A program made the translations under genes and the position numbers. From the IMG/VR virus record IMGVR_UViG_3300008108_000304, positions 1 through 46,293 of that record: DNA of 46,293 nt. The stretch is one strand, 5' to 3'. The notes beneath the pieces were generated by a model. It did not search any database, had not been told where the DNA came from, and saw only the letters and a program-made list of their open reading frames with translations. Source of the DNA: a virus. Of the stretch, positions 23,560-32,108 are shown piece by piece; positions within the stretch are counted from its first letter, which is position 1, and each line of letters opens with the position of its first letter.

Positions 23560-25185
23560 ATGCCACGTTTATCACTTTACCGTCCCGAAAAGGGCAACGA
23601 CTACAAATTTATAGATCGCCAAGCATCTGAGATGTTTCAGGTTGGCGGAACAGACGTTTACGTTCACAAATACATGGGTCCATCCCTAGTAGCTAACGGT
23701 ACTGCTGATCAACCCACTATTGATTCGTACAATGTTAAAAACATACAAGATCTACTGTTTTTAGAAAATCGAGATAGAAAGTATGATCCTAGCATTTATA
23801 GAATACGAGGCGTTTATAACGTACAAGATCTTGACTTTAATTTAAGTCAGTTTGGTTTATTTCTCGATAACGACACATTGTACATGACCATACATATCAA
23901 CGATTTTGTTAATACTGTTGGCCGCAAACCTATTAGCGGAGATGTATTAGAAATTCCGCATCTCAAAGATGAGTTTGCTCTTAACGATTTAGATGTAAGT
24001 CTACCTAGATACTATGTTATCAGTGATGTAGGCCGAGCTGCTGAAGGATTTAGTCCAACATGGTATCCTCATTTATACAGATTAAAATTAACTAAAATCA
24101 GTGACAGTCAACAGTATAAAGAAATTTTTGATCAGAAGATTGTTGATCCAGTAACTGGTGAAGAAACTAATAATACGTTGCGTGAGTTGTTAAGTACTCA
24201 ACAAAAAGTATTAGACATAAACGATCAATTAATTGCTCAAGCAGAAGCAGACGCTCCCAAGAGCGGTTACGAAACTCGACATCTGTACACATTAGCAGTT
24301 GATGCATCTGGTCACGCTGCACTAGAGTCAGTTGACGATACTAGTTTTCCTCCAGACTCGTCATCTACTAACATTGATGCTAGTAGAGTTTTAAAGAGAC
24401 CAAAGCGCAGCGGCTACCAAGGTTACCTAGTTGGTGACGGAGTTCCAGAGAACGGTGTTGACTTTGGGCACGGAATACAATTTCCCAATAATCCCTATGA
24501 CGGTGATTTCTTCTTAAGAACTGATTTTTTACCTAACAGATTATTTCGATATGATGGGGCTCGATGGGTCAGAAGAGAAGACGATGTACGCATGACAATG
24601 ACTAACACTGACACTAGAAGTACACTCAAAGGAACATTTATTAACAATAGTAATAAAGTTGGAGTTGGATTTATTGCCAGCGATGTTTATAGAGTTGAAG
24701 AATTTAAAGTTACAGCATCTATAGCTACTGTAGGAACTGATCTTGTTCTTACTGTAAGTTACATGCCGCCAGGTAAGATTATTAAAACAGGGTATGTGTT
24801 TAATTTACCAAAAATTCCCACTGATGCAAATGTCTATAATAGTGTAGAAATTGAATCTATATTGTCAGGTTCGGGAGGCATTGGCACTTATAAATTGGTA
24901 AGTACAACGGGCATAACCACTGTATCTAACAGACAAATTACACTTATAGGATTTAAACAACATCTCCTTACTCAAACTTATGTAGCAGGTATGTTTGCCA
25001 ATGTTAATTTTGGTGACAGTCTTGTTCCGTCAGTAACTGCTAGTTCAGGAACTGGCGGTAAAGTGTTGTTGACATTTAGTGAAGCAGCACCAACTGATTA
25101 TGAAATAGAATGGCAGCTATATTCTGGTTCAACAAACGAAAGAGTGGCTATTAGCAAGGCTCTTAAACCAAAGGCTGATTTATAA
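23560..25185 (+). CDS. Virion structural protein, neck/tail-completion region
   Basis: 541 residues. The first 200 are strongly patterned (RLSLYRPEKGNDYKFIDRQ, LFLENRDRKYDPSIYRIRG, FGLFLDNDTLYMTIHINDF, FSPTWYPHLYRLKLTKI) and recall a conserved cyanophage virion protein that follows the connector-like gene. A helical segment (LRELLSTQQKVLDINDQLIAQ) links to a Trp module (DGDFFLRTDF, FRYDGARWVRR) of the kind inserted in this phage's sheath, then beta-rich C-terminal parts. Its ATG follows a late box by seven bases without a ribosome site. Position before gp15 would fit gp14, but I see no gp14 signature, so the exact role is open. Confidence 0.65.
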   Translation: MPRLSLYRPEKGNDYKFIDRQASEMFQVGGTDVYVHKYMGPSLVANGTADQPTIDSYNVKNIQDLLFLENRDRKYDPSIYRIRGVYNVQDLDFNLSQFGLFLDNDTLYMTIHINDFVNTVGRKPISGDVLEIPHLKDEFALNDLDVSLPRYYVISDVGRAAEGFSPTWYPHLYRLKLTKISDSQQYKEIFDQKIVDPVTGEETNNTLRELLSTQQKVLDINDQLIAQAEADAPKSGYETRHLYTLAVDASGHAALESVDDTSFPPDSSSTNIDASRVLKRPKRSGYQGYLVGDGVPENGVDFGHGIQFPNNPYDGDFFLRTDFLPNRLFRYDGARWVRREDDVRMTMTNTDTRSTLKGTFINNSNKVGVGFIASDVYRVEEFKVTASIATVGTDLVLTVSYMPPGKIIKTGYVFNLPKIPTDANVYNSVEIESILSGSGGIGTYKLVSTTGITTVSNRQITLIGFKQHLLTQTYVAGMFANVNFGDSLVPSVTASSGTGGKVLLTFSEAAPTDYEIEWQLYSGSTNERVAISKALKPKADL

Positions 25186-26771
25186 TGCAATATTTTTACG
25201 ATGGTCAAATAAGAAGATATCTTTTGCAAATCATGAGATTAGTGAGCAACTTCGTTATAAAATACGGGGATGGAACACTGGTACGTGTTCCGGTAGTATA
25301 TGGTGATCCGGATAGACAAGTGGCTAATATCATTAATCAGAATAGTGAAAATACTGTAGTAAGTGCCCCTAGGATATCAGTCTACATTACCGGATTAGAA
25401 TTAGATAATAGTCGTCTAGGAGATCCTAGTTTTGTAGGTAAGGTACATGTAAGAGAACGCGAAGTAGATCAAGACGGAAACTATACCACTAATCAAGGTA
25501 ACAGTTATACTATTGAACGTCTTATGCCCACTCCTTATAAATTATCTGTAAAAGTTGATATTTGGTCTACTAGTAATGATCAAAAATTACAGATACTTGA
25601 GCAAATATTAATGCTGTTTAATCCTAGTTTAGAAATTCAAACTACAGATAATTATGTTGACTGGACTAGTTTAACTGTAGTTGACCTTACTCAAGTAAAT
25701 TATAGTAGTAGAAGTATACCAGTAGGTGCGGCAACAGAAATTGACATCGCTTCATTATCTTTAGAAACACCAATCTATATTAGTCCCCCAGCTAAAGTAA
25801 AACGTCTTGGTGTTGTTACTAATATTGTCACTAGTATTTTAGGCGGTATAACTGATAGAAATGATGCATTTGTTGACGGGTTTGGTAGTGATAGCAATAT
25901 AGGATTAAATGGATCATGGATCGCTACACCTTTATCAAATATAAATTCTACACCCGGCAATGATAATATTGAAGTTGATGGGAATCAAATAAGATTAGTA
26001 AATAATGGATCTTACATATCTTGGTTACAGCTTTTAGAGCAATATCCTGATTTATATAAACCAGGATTGAGTAAAATTTATCTTAAACAACCGGACGGTA
26101 CATACGTAATCGGTTATTGTACAGTAAATCAACTTGACGATACTGTGTTACAGGTAAATTGGGATATTGACACATATCCATCAAACACTCCAATCGTGTC
26201 AAATTTTAGATCTAACCTAGGCACCTTTGATGCTATAATTGATCCAAGAAGAACTAGACCATCTAATGTAGTGCCTGGTACTAGATATCTTATTTTAGAA
26301 AGCATTGGAGGTGGCATTAGAGATACGTTCACTGCTGAAAATAGCGTATATACTATCAATACTGATGTATTGCATAAAAAAGTTTACGATCATAAAATAT
26401 TTGTTGATGGCGTTGAAGTAGGCTCGGGTAGTAGCAGAGTACCTGATAATAAAGAAATTGGCAACTACTATATTACATTAGATAATCCAGCTGCCTCAGG
26501 TAGCATTATCAAATACGAATTATATATGAATGAAGACGGTCCTGATGCTTGGAAAAATACTAACGGCAGTGATTTTATTGCAGAAGCTGACGACATAATT
26601 GAGTGGGACGGCAATACTTGGAACGTAATATTTGATGCTCAAGAGAGCAATGATATTATCTTATATATGACCAACGAGTATAGTAATACACAGTATAAAT
26701 GGAATGGTGTGTATTGGAGTAAGAGCTTTGAGGGCGAGTATCAAAGAGGAAACTGGAGTCTTGGAATCTAA
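25185..26771 (+). CDS. 15: Tail sheath stabiliser/completion protein gp15 with long C-terminal extension
   Basis: 528 residues; T4 gp15 has 272. The N-terminal 210 follow the T4 protein closely: YFYDGQIRRYLLQIM, TLVRVPVVYGDP, APRISVYITGLELDNSR, PTPYKLSVKVDIWS, LQILEQILMLFNPSL, and a C-terminal YISPPAKVKR like T4's MYPP segment. gp15 caps the tail tube and sheath and joins tail to head. The extra 310 residues form beta-rich modules ending with two Trp turns (EWDGNTWN, YKWNGVYWS), the same type as in gp18 and the preceding gene. ATG overlaps the previous stop (TAATG). The Nudix gene overlaps its end. Confidence 0.88.
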   Translation: MQYFYDGQIRRYLLQIMRLVSNFVIKYGDGTLVRVPVVYGDPDRQVANIINQNSENTVVSAPRISVYITGLELDNSRLGDPSFVGKVHVREREVDQDGNYTTNQGNSYTIERLMPTPYKLSVKVDIWSTSNDQKLQILEQILMLFNPSLEIQTTDNYVDWTSLTVVDLTQVNYSSRSIPVGAATEIDIASLSLETPIYISPPAKVKRLGVVTNIVTSILGGITDRNDAFVDGFGSDSNIGLNGSWIATPLSNINSTPGNDNIEVDGNQIRLVNNGSYISWLQLLEQYPDLYKPGLSKIYLKQPDGTYVIGYCTVNQLDDTVLQVNWDIDTYPSNTPIVSNFRSNLGTFDAIIDPRRTRPSNVVPGTRYLILESIGGGIRDTFTAENSVYTINTDVLHKKVYDHKIFVDGVEVGSGSSRVPDNKEIGNYYITLDNPAASGSIIKYELYMNEDGPDAWKNTNGSDFIAEADDIIEWDGNTWNVIFDAQESNDIILYMTNEYSNTQYKWNGVYWSKSFEGEYQRGNWSLGI

Positions 26772-27201
26772 AGAAAAAATTGTCTGTAGCGGTGCAATAT
26801 TTTACTCAAAAAGCACTAAAAAAATACTTTACTTACAGAAAGCCAACGGTAAACATCAAGGTGTATGGAGTATTGTTGGAGGAACTACAGAACTATCCGA
26901 AACTCCGTGGCAAGGACTTCAACGAGAGATAGTTGAAGAAGTTGGATTTCTTCCTGAAATAATTAAAAGTTTACCTATTGAAACATTTATCAGCAACGAT
27001 AAAGTTTTTAACTTTCACACATACCTGTGCATAGTCAATGAAGAATTTATTCCAAAATTAAGTTTAGAGCACAGCGGATATGCCTGGACCGGACTTGAAT
27101 CTCCACCTAAACCATTACATCAAGGGTTGCGGAATAGTTTTAGTAACAAAACTATTCGCAACAAACTACAAACAATATTTGATGTAATTGACCTTATATA
27201 A
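26761..27201 (+). CDS. Nudix hydrolase
   Basis: About 146 residues if started at TTG 26761, which overlaps gp15 by 11 bases and has AGAGGA ten bases upstream. An ATG at 26704 would add 19 residues that only mirror the gp15 end in another frame. The Nudix box is complete: G-x5-E-x7-REIVEEVGF inside GGTTELSE..REIVEEVGF, with the catalytic glutamates. The N-terminal SGAIFYSKSTKKILYLQKA and WSIVGG fit the fold. Nudix enzymes hydrolyse nucleoside diphosphate-linked compounds; substrate here is unknown (ADP-ribose, dNTPs or RNA caps possible). It is cotranscribed late with gp15, and its stop abuts the convergent fibre gene. Confidence 0.85.
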   Translation: MESKEKIVCSGAIFYSKSTKKILYLQKANGKHQGVWSIVGGTTELSETPWQGLQREIVEEVGFLPEIIKSLPIETFISNDKVFNFHTYLCIVNEEFIPKLSLEHSGYAWTGLESPPKPLHQGLRNSFSNKTIRNKLQTIFDVIDLI

Positions 27202-30200
27202 TTAAGCGTAAGTAGCAGATACTGTGACCCACTGGGTTGCAGTCATACAGATAAATTCTAATGTTCCGCCTGTTGTGATTGTAAATCCTACGTTACTGCC
27301 TGCTGAATTTATCTGAGCACCAATGTTTGGATAAACAGTAAGGTTATTAACACCACCGTTTCGTATAACAATTCGATGTCCAGTTTGCCAGAAAGGAAGT
27401 ATTACACCTGAACTTACAGGCGTTGTTGTAACGTTGTTTACGTCAGCAGTAATAGCCAATGCTGTTCCTTGATTGCTGCCTGTTGCAGTTAGTCCTGTTG
27501 CCGTACTAAATGCTAGGAAATCACCATACTTTCTACGACCTGCCTTGTAGACTCTAGTGTATCTCCAACCGCTAATAAAACTACGTCTTGTTCCAGATGT
27601 AAATGAGTAGTTAAATAATGCCATTGGGCTAAAATATTTTGTATTAGCTGCAAACTGTCCTACGGCTGTACCAAAGCCTGTGATATATCCTGTATACTTG
27701 GTCCAAGTAGTAGACGCGGCAGTATTACTCATTACCCAGTAACCAAAGCTACCCGGGTTACCTCCAAGACTTGTTCCAGATGCGCTGATGTCAACTGACC
27801 CCATATAGTGTCCCGGCCCTACATATCCAGGATCGTTACGCAGCCATACTTCACAATAAAATATGTCGTTAGTATCAACTGGAATTAATGGAAATCCTGA
27901 ACCGTAGGCAATAGATGCCACACTAGGATTACTGTCAATCTGAATACAATATCCGCCTGGCGCAGTAGTGTCTGCGTTCCAAGTCACGTTTGAAGTATTA
28001 AAGAAATTTTGTAATTCAGTCTGCGTCCATGTTGGATCAATTTCAAATACACATTCGCCTGGACTATAGTGTCCCATTGGATGTCTTTCTGATGTTTGAA
28101 AACGTGCATTAGTTCTTACTAGACCGTTGGCATGTTGACTATATCCGCCAACATACAGATTTTCTACAATGCCTACACCGCCGGCTACAACTATTGCTCC
28201 GGTGCTAGTACTGGACGACCCTTGATTAAACAATACAGATAGTCTACCACCAGCGCCACTACCTACGTTAATAGTTCCGGTTGATATTCCAGTAAATAAG
28301 TTTACAGTACCTGTGGTCACGTTAGTGGCTAGCGATGCTGTACCTGTAGTTCCGTTACCTCGTATGTTTACAGTTGCATTACCACCAGTGCCACCTACGT
28401 TAACTGTAGCAGCATTACCGCCTAGGATAATAGTTGATCCACCGCCAGTACCAAAGTTAATTGTTCCTGTAGTTATACTTGTCCATTGATTAACAGTACC
28501 TGTGGTCACGTTAGTTGCCAGTGTTGCAGTACCTGAAACTCCGTTACCGCTGACGTTCAATGTTGCATCACCGTTGGTTGCTCCAACTCTAACCTGGCCG
28601 CCAACACCACCAAGGTTAATTACACTCGAACTTGATCCAACACCAACGTTGACAGTACCTGTAGTTAGTCCAGCAAACATATTAACTGTACCAGTGGTTA
28701 AGTCTGTAGTAAAGTTGATAGCGCCAGATCCGTCTGCTGGACTTCTTACTCTAAATACGTTTCCTGTAATCTGTGCGCCAAGTGAGGCAGTTACCAGTGA
28801 AGTACTACTTAATCCAAAATTAACTGTTTGAGCATTTAATGATATTGTACCCAGTGCACCTGCAACACTACTGCCAAGACTAATATTAGTTATACTATTT
28901 GAAATACCGTTTTGTCCAATTTCTATAGTTTTAGTTGTAGCATTAGTTGTAGCACCAGAACCAAATCTATAAGTACTTGCGCCCGTACTGCTGTTACCTA
29001 TGTTAATAGTCTGTGCAGCCGTAGCTGATGATCCTACTGAAATAGCAGTAGCATTAGAACCATAGTTTATAGTACCAGTTACTGATGTAAATTCGTCAAC
29101 TTGGCCTGTGGTCACATTAGTAGTAAGCGTAGCAGTACCGCCTGTGCCGTTGGCTAGTATTGACAATATGTTATTACTAGTATTGGCACCAATGTTAACT
29201 GTGGCTGCGGCACTCTGGTGTCCAATGGCTGCTGTAGCTATACCAGGAAATACAACAGTGGCATTAAGCACATCGCTGCCGTTAATTTTAACAGCTTTAC
29301 CTGATACTAAATTAATATTTTCACTTGACGACCATGCTAGTACGCCAGCAGTATTATCATACTGCCATGTTTTATTAGCTGTACCAAGGACTGTGATACC
29401 ACCACCATTAGCACTGGCATCTGTAGCACCGCTTGAACTAAATGTAGCTGGCCCAGCAGTCTGATGATTAACGGTCATGGTAACCTGTGTAAGGCTGTCG
29501 ATGCTTTGAATAACAGCACCTGCGCCAAATGCTCCAGTGCCTGAAGTTACTGTAAAAGTCTGTCCTGGAATTAATCCAACTGTAGATCCGCTGGTAATAG
29601 TAACTGTGGCAATTCCTGTTGCTAGTGTTGCCTGTAAACCTGTTACTGCTACAACGCTGGCTAATTCAATATTCTTATCGTCAACTTGTACTATGCTTGA
29701 ATTAAAAGTTGTTGTTGTACCATTAACTGTTAAATTACCGTTAACTGTTAAATTATTTGGAATTGTGACTAAACCTTGGTTACTGATAGAAAGCACGTCT
29801 GCCATTGTATTGGCAGCAGGTCCTGATGAACCTGGAAGTGCAGTTCTAAATACGATAAGTCCTGATCCGCCTGTTCCTGTTCCATTACCTGCGGTAATGA
29901 TAGTGTCGGCACCAATTTGGTTAGTTCCTACGGCCGAACCTGATCTAAATGTTGCAACGCCGCCAGTGCCTGAAGTTGTTGCATTTCCGCCTTGGAATAT
30001 TGCTGTACCGCCTGCGCCACTAGTTGAACCACCACTGCCGCCTTGTACTGTAAGAGCTATACCTGGACTGCCAGCGCCTGTTGCGCCTGGACGTACAGTC
30101 ATTGTACTGTTAGACTGTGTTGTTATAGTTGTAGCTGTGGCATTAGCACCTATTGTGATTGTGCTAGCGTTTGCTCTAAATGCTTGAACTGCTGCTGAGC

Positions 30201-32073
30201 CCGAAGTCATTGTTCTTAATACAAGGTCAAATGTTTCTGCGCCGGCGGCAATTCCAGTAGAAAGTATTTCAATAGCTGCGCCAGTGGCATTTGTTCCGCC
30301 AGCGTTTTCAGCTATAAACTGAATACCTGTGCCCATACCTGCAGCAGCAGTTCCTGAAGTTGTATGTCTAACTTTTAACGGATAGCTTATGCTGGCATTT
30401 GATGCATCATCAATGCTAACTGTTAATGTATTTGGTGCTGTTATTGTATCTGAATTAAATGTAACAGCATCTGCACTAGCATCGCCTATGGTAGTAGTTC
30501 CGTTGACTAATAGATTACCCCTGACGGTGACGTTACTGCTTGTACCGCCCATAGAAATAGCAGCAGCTTGTCCAAAATTAATTGTAGTAATGTTAGCATT
30601 AAAAATACTAGCAGTACCTGTATTAGAACTAGCGATAGCAGGATTGGCGCCGTTCATATTGAACGTTGTACCGTTAGTCATTGTTATAGTTGGATTAGCA
30701 ACAGTTACAGTACCAGTGCTAGTTCCAATGTTAATAGAAGTACCGGCGCCAAACGCATTAATTGTTGATGCGTTTGCGTTGAATACACTAGCTGTTCCAG
30801 CATTGGTAGTAATAGTACCTGTGCCACCTGTGCTGTTGCCTCGAATAGTCAAAATACTGTCGCCACCAGTTGTACCAATATTGACTAGGCCAGCTGCACC
30901 ACCAATGTTTGTTGTACTTGCACCGCCTGTGGCAATGTTTACTGTACCTGTGGTAATACCAGTATAGGCATTAACAATGCCTGTAGTCACATCACTGGTT
31001 AAATTAATAGTTCCACTAGCAACAGAATTAATTTCAAATATATTACCAGTAGCAGCTGGACCAAATGTTAATGTACTTGCGGCAGCGGCACTGGTAGCAA
31101 TGTTAACGCCAGTAGCAACTCCAAAAGCATTAACCGTAGTGCTTTGAGTATTCCAAAGGTTTACTGTGGTTTGTGTACCAACAACAGTGGGATTGCCTAT
31201 AGTTAATGTACCACTGTTGGCGCCAACAGCAATAGTTGTTCCAGCCCCAAATAGGTTACCAGTAGTTGATACAGTATTAAAAACGTTAGCGGTGGTAACA
31301 CCGTTGTTAGTATTAATTGTAGCCGTACCAGTTGTAGCATTACCGCTGACTGTTAAAGTGGCGTTACCTGTATTAGATCCAATAACTAACGTGGCAGCGC
31401 CCGAACCAACGTTAGTTGTACTTGCGCCACCTGTGGCAATATTTACAGTACCAGTTGTAATGCCAGTGTATAAATTTAAAGTACCTGTGGTAAGATCTGA
31501 TGTGATATTAACTGCACCACTAGCTGTGCTTGATATTTTAAAAGTATTATTGGTCACAGCAGGACCAACGGTAACGGTTACTGCTCCAGCAGCACTTGTG
31601 CCTGCGTTAATACCTGTGGCTACACCTGCAAAATTTACAGTAGTAGCATTGGTGTTTAATAAATTAAATGTTGTTTGACTAGTAGTAAGGTCACCACCGT
31701 TAACTGCTAGGTCTCCTGTGACCACAGTATTAGCATTGTTTATTGTAGCAGTACCAGTAGCTGCACCAATACTTACAGTTGTTGCGGCGCCACCTACATT
31801 TAATGTCGTTGCATTAGCATTAAAAAGTGTAGCTGTACCAGTTGCTGATGTTGTAATGTCTGCGCCATTAACTGCTAAATCTCCAGTTATTGTTGCTCCA
31901 CCGCCTACAGATAAATCAGTACCTACAAACGCTTTTTTAGCTACTGCTACACCACCTGCTGTGTATACAGATGCGTTAGTGTCTGTTGAACTTGACGCAT
32001 CTGTTGAACTTAATACTTGTGCCTCTTCCGTCACTACGAGGCCGTTCTTTACGACGAAATCTATTGTTGCCAT
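27202..32073 (-). CDS. Giant repeat-rich tail fibre protein with receptor-binding-like end
   Basis: 1623 residues. N-terminus (FVVKNGLVVTEEAQVL) then about 1200 residues of short beta repeats of the form TTVN-hydrophobic-x-G-x-AT-x-(V/I)NIG and TTGTVN-x-(F/Y)TGITTGTVNI, which should fold as a beta-helix or beta-prism shaft. A STGAIVVAGGVGIVENLYVG block ends the shaft. The last 330 residues are different: aromatic and non-repetitive (FYCEVWLRNDPGYVGPGHYM, GWRYTRVYKAGRRKYGDF, FWQTGHRIVIRNGG), like carbohydrate-binding jelly-rolls at fibre tips. Host adhesion is inferred. GGAGAG precedes the ATG and a late box overlaps the upstream stop. Confidence 0.82.
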   Translation of the reverse strand: MATIDFVVKNGLVVTEEAQVLSSTDASSSTDTNASVYTAGGVAVAKKAFVGTDLSVGGGATITGDLAVNGADITTSATGTATLFNANATTLNVGGAATTVSIGAATGTATINNANTVVTGDLAVNGGDLTTSQTTFNLLNTNATTVNFAGVATGINAGTSAAGAVTVTVGPAVTNNTFKISSTASGAVNITSDLTTGTLNLYTGITTGTVNIATGGASTTNVGSGAATLVIGSNTGNATLTVSGNATTGTATINTNNGVTTANVFNTVSTTGNLFGAGTTIAVGANSGTLTIGNPTVVGTQTTVNLWNTQSTTVNAFGVATGVNIATSAAAASTLTFGPAATGNIFEINSVASGTINLTSDVTTGIVNAYTGITTGTVNIATGGASTTNIGGAAGLVNIGTTGGDSILTIRGNSTGGTGTITTNAGTASVFNANASTINAFGAGTSINIGTSTGTVTVANPTITMTNGTTFNMNGANPAIASSNTGTASIFNANITTINFGQAAAISMGGTSSNVTVRGNLLVNGTTTIGDASADAVTFNSDTITAPNTLTVSIDDASNASISYPLKVRHTTSGTAAAGMGTGIQFIAENAGGTNATGAAIEILSTGIAAGAETFDLVLRTMTSGSAAVQAFRANASTITIGANATATTITTQSNSTMTVRPGATGAGSPGIALTVQGGSGGSTSGAGGTAIFQGGNATTSGTGGVATFRSGSAVGTNQIGADTIITAGNGTGTGGSGLIVFRTALPGSSGPAANTMADVLSISNQGLVTIPNNLTVNGNLTVNGTTTTFNSSIVQVDDKNIELASVVAVTGLQATLATGIATVTITSGSTVGLIPGQTFTVTSGTGAFGAGAVIQSIDSLTQVTMTVNHQTAGPATFSSSGATDASANGGGITVLGTANKTWQYDNTAGVLAWSSSENINLVSGKAVKINGSDVLNATVVFPGIATAAIGHQSAAATVNIGANTSNNILSILANGTGGTATLTTNVTTGQVDEFTSVTGTINYGSNATAISVGSSATAAQTINIGNSSTGASTYRFGSGATTNATTKTIEIGQNGISNSITNISLGSSVAGALGTISLNAQTVNFGLSSTSLVTASLGAQITGNVFRVRSPADGSGAINFTTDLTTGTVNMFAGLTTGTVNVGVGSSSSVINLGGVGGQVRVGATNGDATLNVSGNGVSGTATLATNVTTGTVNQWTSITTGTINFGTGGGSTIILGGNAATVNVGGTGGNATVNIRGNGTTGTASLATNVTTGTVNLFTGISTGTINVGSGAGGRLSVLFNQGSSSTSTGAIVVAGGVGIVENLYVGGYSQHANGLVRTNARFQTSERHPMGHYSPGECVFEIDPTWTQTELQNFFNTSNVTWNADTTAPGGYCIQIDSNPSVASIAYGSGFPLIPVDTNDIFYCEVWLRNDPGYVGPGHYMGSVDISASGTSLGGNPGSFGYWVMSNTAASTTWTKYTGYITGFGTAVGQFAANTKYFSPMALFNYSFTSGTRRSFISGWRYTRVYKAGRRKYGDFLAFSTATGLTATGSNQGTALAITADVNNVTTTPVSSGVILPFWQTGHRIVIRNGGVNNLTVYPNIGAQINSAGSNVGFTITTGGTLEFICMTATQWVTVSATYA
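28240..32040 (-). repeat. Beta-shaft repeat region, TTGTVN/VNIG type
   Basis: Degenerate 15-25-residue units rich in Thr, Asn, Gly, Ala and Val, arranged in larger blocks: ATGINAGTSAAG, then GPA-x-T-x-N-x-F-(K/E)-I, then ASG-x-(I/V)N-(I/L)TSD-(L/V)TTG, then YTGITTGTVNIATGGAST. The block is seen at least twice in the N-terminal half of the gene and in variants further on. The DNA is similar enough to allow recombination between copies. Confidence 0.75.
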
Positions 32074-32100
32074 TTGGTTTCACTCTCCACCATTATGTTG

Positions 32101-32108
32101 TATTTATT
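32101..32108 (-). promoter_or_regulatory. Late promoter box AATAAATA before the 1623-residue fibre gene
   Basis: AATAAATA on the minus strand, overlapping the stop codon of the 2609-residue gene, 27 bases before ATG 32073, with GGAGAG in the leader. Confidence 0.5.

Noticed and set aside
23560-25185. Naming the 541-residue protein gp14 because it precedes gp15
   Set aside because: Gene order suggests it, but I could not see the T4 neck protein gp14 pattern, and the length is twice that of T4 gp14.
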